In this document: positions 59,056 through 64,000 of the stretch, one piece after another | Layout of the letters: every line of letters starts with the position of its first letter | Position numbering within the stretch: position 1 is the stretch's first letter | Source of the DNA: Pseudo-nitzschia pungens | Taxonomy: Eukaryota; Bacillariophyta; Bacillariophyceae; Bacillariales; Bacillariaceae | Direction: 5' to 3' | Length of the DNA: 64,000 bases | Assembly (NCBI GenBank): GCA_037355855.1 | Contig: CM074762.1 | Location: forward strand, 434,001 to 498,000 | Translations under genes and position numbers: made by a program | The notes under the pieces: model-generated | What the model was told of the DNA's origin: nothing | Database searches by the model: none | Seen by the model: the letters and a program-made list of their open reading frames with translations, nothing else

Positions 59056-60007
59056 AAGGTGATACAGCGCAAGAAGGAAAGGGAGGACGAAGAAAGGAAG
59101 CGCAACAGGGCAAGGGAGGATGACGGCGGCGACGGCGGTGACGACGATGACAACAGGATTGTAGACGACAAGGTCAAGGCATTGCATATGTTGGATGAAA
59201 ATGAGTGGTTGTTGCGAAAGTTTTCCAAAGAAGTACGAAATGATAAAGATGTGGTGATGAAAACAATAACAATCTCTTAAAAATGCCCACACGATAGAAT
59301 ATGCATCCGACAATTTGAAACAGGACCTAGAGCTTGTCCGAATAGTCGTCACTGAAGACGCGAATATTTTCGAGTGTCTTCCAGAATCCATGTGGCGCGA
59401 TGAAGACAGGGTTCTGGCTTCGATGCGAAGCAACGCATTGAACGCTTTGGATTTCTTTTCGAACTTGGAGGTTCACACCGAGAAAAAAATCCTCACGGAG
59501 AACATGGTTCTCGGCGCCGTGCGAAGGAATGGAAGCTGCGTGGCAATAGCACCATCTAGGTTCCGTCGCAATTCCTGTGTTGTATTGAGTGCAGTGCGCA
59601 GCTGTGGGAGAGCATATATTTATGCCTCGGAAGAACTGCAAGACAAGTAGATCCTTATGGCCGCGGTAGAAATTGCTGGACATGTGATACAGAGAGTTTT
59701 GGATGTGGTCTTTCCGGCCTTGGAGCAAGATCCATCGTTACTCCAATTTGCGTCACAGGATTTCATTGTGGCGTTGGCAAAGCTGGCATTGGATTCCGGG
59801 GAGGAGGAGCTCCAACAAGAATGTGGGGAGGGAACCAACGAAGACAATCTCACGCGGGATGAGGTCCTGGAGGAGAACGAAGGTCTGCGAAAAAAACAGT
59901 CCGAGTTGCGGGCCGAGATTGATCGACTCCGCAATAAACTCCGAAAGGAGCGCGCCAGACGAGATGAAGGTCATTGGGACAGACATGGTCATCGGAACCG
60001 GATGTAA
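59056..60007 (+). pseudogene. Decayed DUF4116 repeat protein, paralogue of the gene at 62.6-64.0 kb
   Basis: DUF4116-type units (FSKEVRNDKDVVMKTI, TIEYASDNLKQDLELVRIVV, EYAS and DREVV-like repeats) are split over frames. The frame ending in TAA at 59278-59280 must move +1 to continue at AAAAATGCCCAC. Later a TAG at 59648-59650 replaces the Lys codon found at the matching point of the intact paralogue (DKKIL versus DK-stop-IL). A block of about 20 nt is missing a little downstream. The C-terminus then runs on in frame (DPSLLQFASQDFIVALAKLA) to a coiled coil, matching the paralogue's end. No good start ATG is visible. This is best read as a broken duplicate, although the frames remain surprisingly long. 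Confidence 0.7.
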
Positions 60008-60961
60008 AAGAATGTGTGCCCACAACCAACAATCCATATCCGTCGGAAAGCACAGCCGTCGGCAGGAGCATGAACTTTTCCACGACAACACCTTCTCGGG
60101 GAAACGACATTCATTGGAGTAGCAATCGATCCATTTGGCTGGTTACGGTTACCTGCAATACATGCCAATCCATGGTAGACAATGCCGATAGATCCATTCG
60201 GTTGTGTTTCTGTTGAAGTTCCGATTCTTCAGAACCTTTGTGATACATCGTTAAATTACATGAAGTTGTAGAAGAGGCGTCTGACGATTCCGTGTGAAGA
60301 TTGTGTGCGGATTCCATCAAGTTCGATTCGCTCAAGGAAACTCTGCAACGTTTTTTGGTACAGATCTCAAACTTTCGATGACACGATAATCGATTAATAA
60401 ACGGGAAAAGCTTGACGGCTCATGTTCGTTGCATCAAAGTAGTACAGACGTAACTCTTTTAGTTTGTGAAGAACTGACATGTTTTTCATCAATAAAAGGA
60501 ACTCACCAGCACTTCGGGGTAACTAATTACGTACCCCTACACGTATTTTGCATAATTATTTTGAATACGGTGTAATACGTAGTACGTCCTTGTATCATCA
60601 AGTGTGAATATCGTGCTATCTTGGTCTGAGCCAGAATCACGAAACGACGAATGTGTTTATTATTTGTAGTATCGGTCTCCCAGCAATATTTAGCTTTAGA
60701 TGGAATTTACCACCAAGTCAGAGCTGCAATAACTTATCTCCAGTTTCTTTCCAGGCTTTTATTTCCAGTCCACTGTTTTCGCAATCCCACGCCAATTAGC
60801 GCATGATTGCTGCACTACGATTCCAATATTACAACCCCTGCTTGTGCGTGCAACAGTAAATTACTCCTACCTTCGTCATCGATGCGATCCAGTGTTTCGG
60901 TAGGGCAGGGAATCCAGCATAGAATGAACCTGATCTTTGGAGAGTAACAATACAAATCACG
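60008..60961. other. Intergenic spacer
   Basis: About 0.95 kb upstream of the Cys-rich gene. AT-rich, with TACGTAGTACGT-type words near 60,570. No gene was seen. Confidence 0.5.
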
Positions 60962-61813
60962 ATGCTTTTCAAGACTATTGCAGCTGCAACCCTTGCAGGA
61001 TGTGCCACTGCACGCCACGCAAGAATTCAACGCGATGCTCCAGCAAGACTGTCTCCTAACCAACCACGGTTGAGCCCCGACGACCTTGGAAAGCAGAAGG
61101 GTTTTCCCACGAAACAATACAGTGACACGACCATGTTTCTTTGGCATGCTTCCAAAATTATTGAGAAAAACATTCCCTCGACTAACCCAAAAATTAGTGG
61201 TGATGAAGTCGCAGAGGCAGAGGAAGGTAGAGATCCAGATGCAGATGCAGAAACCAACCACAAGGACGTTATTGACGCTGCTCCAGATCTTGGCATCTCG
61301 GAGACGAAACTCATCATCAAAAAGGAAGAGAAGGAAGCACGATTCAGTGGATCACTTGGTGGAGATGGACTGCTTGGGCGCAATCTTGATGAAAGAGCTC
61401 CGGAAACGCGTCGAACCTCTTCCGCCACTCTTGCTCCCACCCTTCAATGCGTCGATGATGATTCGTTCCGCTTGAATAACAGCGAGAGACTTAGTTGCGA
61501 CTGGGTCGCGAAGAAGAAAACTAGTAGTCGCTGCAATATCCTCGACAAACCTACAAACAAAAAAGTCGAGGAATTCTGTCTAATGACTTGTACTTCGTCC
61601 TGCCAGTGCAAAAATTCTCGCAAGCAATTCAAGACTGGGGGCAAAGTTCTCAGGTGCAAAGATATCAAGAAGAAGAACAAAAAGAAATGCCAAAAGAGAG
61701 CCCGGGAAGTCAAGGACAAGAACAAGGGCGAGAACAAGGACAAGAAAATGATTGTCGCCGATTTTTGTCCCAAAAAGTGTGGGACTTGTTTTGGCAAGAG
61801 CAAAGGAATCTAG
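60962..61813 (+). CDS. Secreted Cys-rich, Lys-rich protein
   Basis: 283 residues from ATG 60962. A short signal peptide (MLFKTIAAATLAGCATA) precedes an acidic middle region. The C-terminal 130 residues hold about 13 Cys in a pattern CVDDDSFRLN, SCDWVAKKK, RCN, EFCLMTCTSSCQC, RCKDIKKKNKKKC, DFCPKKCGTC. The CVDD-F-C-W-C-C-x3-C layout resembles short Cys-rich modules common in diatom secreted proteins, present here about twice. A very basic Lys run links the last Cys pair. It is probably extracellular or cell-wall associated. No enzymatic motif is visible. Confidence 0.7.
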   Translation: MLFKTIAAATLAGCATARHARIQRDAPARLSPNQPRLSPDDLGKQKGFPTKQYSDTTMFLWHASKIIEKNIPSTNPKISGDEVAEAEEGRDPDADAETNHKDVIDAAPDLGISETKLIIKKEEKEARFSGSLGGDGLLGRNLDERAPETRRTSSATLAPTLQCVDDDSFRLNNSERLSCDWVAKKKTSSRCNILDKPTNKKVEEFCLMTCTSSCQCKNSRKQFKTGGKVLRCKDIKKKNKKKCQKRAREVKDKNKGENKDKKMIVADFCPKKCGTCFGKSKGI

Positions 61814-62634
61814 CTGGAATTATTTTGTAACGAGTCGAACCGAACGAATGACCGAGCACCTGTTCACCTGTTCACTGTGGTTGCTTTTTGATTGGAGAAT
61901 AGAAGTACTCGTAACACTTTTAGATGTAGCGTTTGCTAAAACTACACGTACTCGTACCGGTATATGTTTCGGGCAATCGACACGTGATTTGCAACCACAC
62001 AATACCCGTACAAGTTCCGTGCGTACTCACCCGGAGTCGCGATCCCTCCCCAGTCGACGCAATCGTTGCGCTCCCTTTCGGTTATCGTTCTGACGGCAGC
62101 GGCAGTGGCACCCACTGATACGCCACGCTACCCATAGCGTCCGAATGAATGCTCGTGCTACTAGTGATCCTTCTGGCGATGAGAAACCAAGCCGGAGATT
62201 GCGGAGCCGGGATGAGGAAGAAGACGGGGAGGATTGATTTGCAGGCGGCAAGCAAGAAACCGGAATGGAAGGCAAAGTCAAATTTGGCACACTGCATCCT
62301 CCTAAACCGCACATGTACGGTATTGTACTCGTATTTTGAGAATAGTATCTTCGACAAGCTATCAATATTAGGAGTAAAGTATGTATGATTCTTTTCAAGA
62401 CTTCAAACATCCATTCGTCAAGAGTAACATTGAAAAGTGGTCTAGATCAAACATTCAGAAGCTACACGTACGTGCATCAGAGAATAATTTTGGATACACA
62501 TAGTTTAAGCTATTACAGTTGTTTTGAAAATGATGATGTACTAGTACTACTAATTACCAGGTAACCTTAGAGCTTACTTCATAACTTCATGTTTTGCTAT
62601 TTTGCCTCTGTTATTTAGTACGATTTAGGGAGGG
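61814..62634. other. Intergenic spacer
   Basis: About 0.8 kb between two plus-strand genes, with a GTACCGGTATAT word at about 61,955 and ACTAGTACTACT near 62,540. No gene was seen. Confidence 0.5.
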
Positions 62635-63990
62635 ATGATTCGTTGGGAGCTCCGAGGTTTAGCAAAGTTTGACCGAAAAGATAGAGATTTTGATGGAGCT
62701 GTTCTTCATTTTGATTGCATGAGCACCGATAGGCCCCTTCGCCAAATAATTTACTACGGTAAATTTTTCACCGGAATGAATCTTCAATCTGGAATTCTGT
62801 CGTTCTCAAAACAGCCAAAGAAGAGAACCGAATGCGAACGAATGAATCGCACGAATTTCATGACGTTTGAGAATACTGGACTCGCTCTGTCAGCGAACGC
62901 AGCTGTACCAAAAGGATTGCAGACATCCAATTTCGTGACAGAATGTGACATCAGAACTCTCGTTGTCTCCGCATTGTTGCAACCATTCGATACGCAAATT
63001 GCGCATCTATCCCGCAGTGACCACATGCCATTCGTAGAGCCCTGCCTAGACCCGATGGTGGATTCCAGCGAAAGCGATTGCAGCAGCTTCTTATATGGCG
63101 ATGGCGATGTCTTCCTCGAGGAGCCACCCGATTCAGACTTCGTCGACGAAGAGGAAATTATCTACGACAGGAACGATGCCGTGATAAGAGTGAGGTTCGA
63201 TGGGTGTTCGCTGCAAATGCTTTCTAGTGAATTGCAGAACGATCGAGAATTGGTCGTGGCTGCAATCCAAAATAATCCCCTCGACATCAAGTATGCATCC
63301 TCGGAATTCCGACACGATCGAGAGATTGTCCGGATGGCCGTAACGAGAAGTGTCAACGCATTCAAATTTCTTTCAAAAACTCGTTGGTGGTGTGACGAGG
63401 AGATTGTTCTGGCCTCGTTGCAAAGCAATCCCACAGCAACCATGAACTTCTTTCACAGGCGGGACCGTCACGCCGACGATAGGTACCTTACAAAGACGAT
63501 TGTCTTGGCCGGCGTGAGAAGGGATGGAAACAACTTGAAATATGCATCCAATGCATTGCGAAACGATCGTGAGGTTGTCCTCACCGCATTACGAAACAAT
63601 TGCAAAGCCTATTTGCATGCTTCGTCGGAATTGCAACGAGACAAGAAGATCCTCACGACTGCATTGCGAATGAATGGACACCTATTGAGCATAGCCCCGA
63701 AGGAACTCAGAGGTGACGTGGAGGTTGTCATGGCGGCCTTGGATCAAGATCCATCGTCCCTTAAATTCGCGTCGCAGGAATTTTTTGTGGCGTTGGCAAA
63801 ACTGGGATTGGATTCCAGGCAAGAGCGGCAACAAGAACCGGGGAAGGGAACCCAGAAAAACGAGGAAGAAAGCACTCGGGACGAACTTCTGGCGGAGAAC
63901 CGAGCGCTGCGAAAACGACTAGCCGAAGTCGAGGCCAAAGCCAAGAGCCTCCGGAACGAGCCTGCCGCAAAAAAAAAGCGTGTCACATGA
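62635..63990 (+). CDS. DUF4116 repeat protein with C-terminal coiled coil
   Basis: 451 residues if started at ATG 62635; the first 130 residues are atypical, so the ATG at about 63,027 may be the real start. From about residue 185 there are five to six DUF4116 units of about 49 residues with the consensus L-x-YAS-x-x-LRNDREVVLxAVxxN. Examples are SSELQNDRELVVAAIQNN, YASSEFRHDREIVRMAV, YASNALRNDREVVLTALRNN, HASSELQRDKKILTTAL and APKELRGDVEVVMAAL. An acidic stretch precedes them and a Glu/Arg/Lys coiled coil plus a basic tail (AAKKKRVT) follows, the latter possibly a nuclear signal. The domain's function is unknown. The gene ends 10 bp before the window edge. Confidence 0.78.
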   Translation: MIRWELRGLAKFDRKDRDFDGAVLHFDCMSTDRPLRQIIYYGKFFTGMNLQSGILSFSKQPKKRTECERMNRTNFMTFENTGLALSANAAVPKGLQTSNFVTECDIRTLVVSALLQPFDTQIAHLSRSDHMPFVEPCLDPMVDSSESDCSSFLYGDGDVFLEEPPDSDFVDEEEIIYDRNDAVIRVRFDGCSLQMLSSELQNDRELVVAAIQNNPLDIKYASSEFRHDREIVRMAVTRSVNAFKFLSKTRWWCDEEIVLASLQSNPTATMNFFHRRDRHADDRYLTKTIVLAGVRRDGNNLKYASNALRNDREVVLTALRNNCKAYLHASSELQRDKKILTTALRMNGHLLSIAPKELRGDVEVVMAALDQDPSSLKFASQEFFVALAKLGLDSRQERQQEPGKGTQKNEEESTRDELLAENRALRKRLAEVEAKAKSLRNEPAAKKKRVT

Positions 63991-64000
63991 AGAAGACTAA

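Overview
This window is nuclear DNA of a photosynthetic stramenopile, most likely a pennate diatom. I infer this from five things seen in the sequence. Protein genes are interrupted by short GT-AG introns (about 75-215 nt, with two longer ones of 278 and 390 nt). Two proteins begin with a signal peptide followed by a Phe-containing ASAF-like plastid motif. There are eukaryotic chromatin and ubiquitin factors (CTR9, a UBR-type N-recognin). There is a full-size PDR-type ABC transporter. There are DUF4116 repeat proteins and a secreted Cys-rich protein. Coding blocks are GC-rich; the AT-richer spacers are crowded with short words such as TACCGGTA, AAGGTTA and ACTAGTAC. There are no operons: neighbouring genes are unrelated in function and sit on both strands.

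Layout. 0-7.3 kb: a bHLH transcription factor (minus) and a three-part fusion of inositol-3-phosphate synthase, a pfkB sugar kinase and an HMG-box-like segment (plus). 7.6-12.4 kb: a five-exon PDR/ABCG transporter (minus). 12.4-14.8 kb: repeat-rich spacer. 14.9-24 kb: a 3-hydroxyisobutyrate dehydrogenase-family reductase, a GT49-like glycosyltransferase, a TPR protein, a small basic protein and a multi-pass membrane protein. 24.6-25 kb: a 195-bp tandem duplication that keeps an open frame. 25.6-33.8 kb: a membrane-anchored histidine acid phosphatase (minus) and the Paf1-complex subunit CTR9 (plus), divergently arranged. 34.1-36.0 kb: a sugar-phosphate cyclase of the dehydroquinate synthase superfamily. 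36-41.7 kb: mostly spacer. 41.7-43.5 kb: a VHL-like/HExxH metalloprotease. 44.1-53.8 kb: a UBR E3 ligase of about 3,170 residues. 54.8-56.7 kb: a giant imperfect palindrome built from tandem repeats. 57.6-64 kb: a plastid-type TPR protein, a decayed DUF4116 gene, a Cys-rich secreted protein and an intact DUF4116 gene.

Three observations stand out. (1) The INO1-pfkB-HMG fusion places the HMG-like segment inside the kinase fold. (2) Several otherwise intact, conserved genes (UBR ligase, CTR9 twice, the ABC transporter, the GT49 enzyme) each require the reading frame to move by exactly +1, i.e. one base must be skipped. Consensus insertion errors are the null explanation, but the uniform direction deserves testing. 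(3) The 1.85-kb palindrome has a one-base centre and nested 10-bp and 4-bp-periodic arrays. All exon joins were worked out by eye from splice signals, phase and protein continuity; no alignment or transcript data were available.
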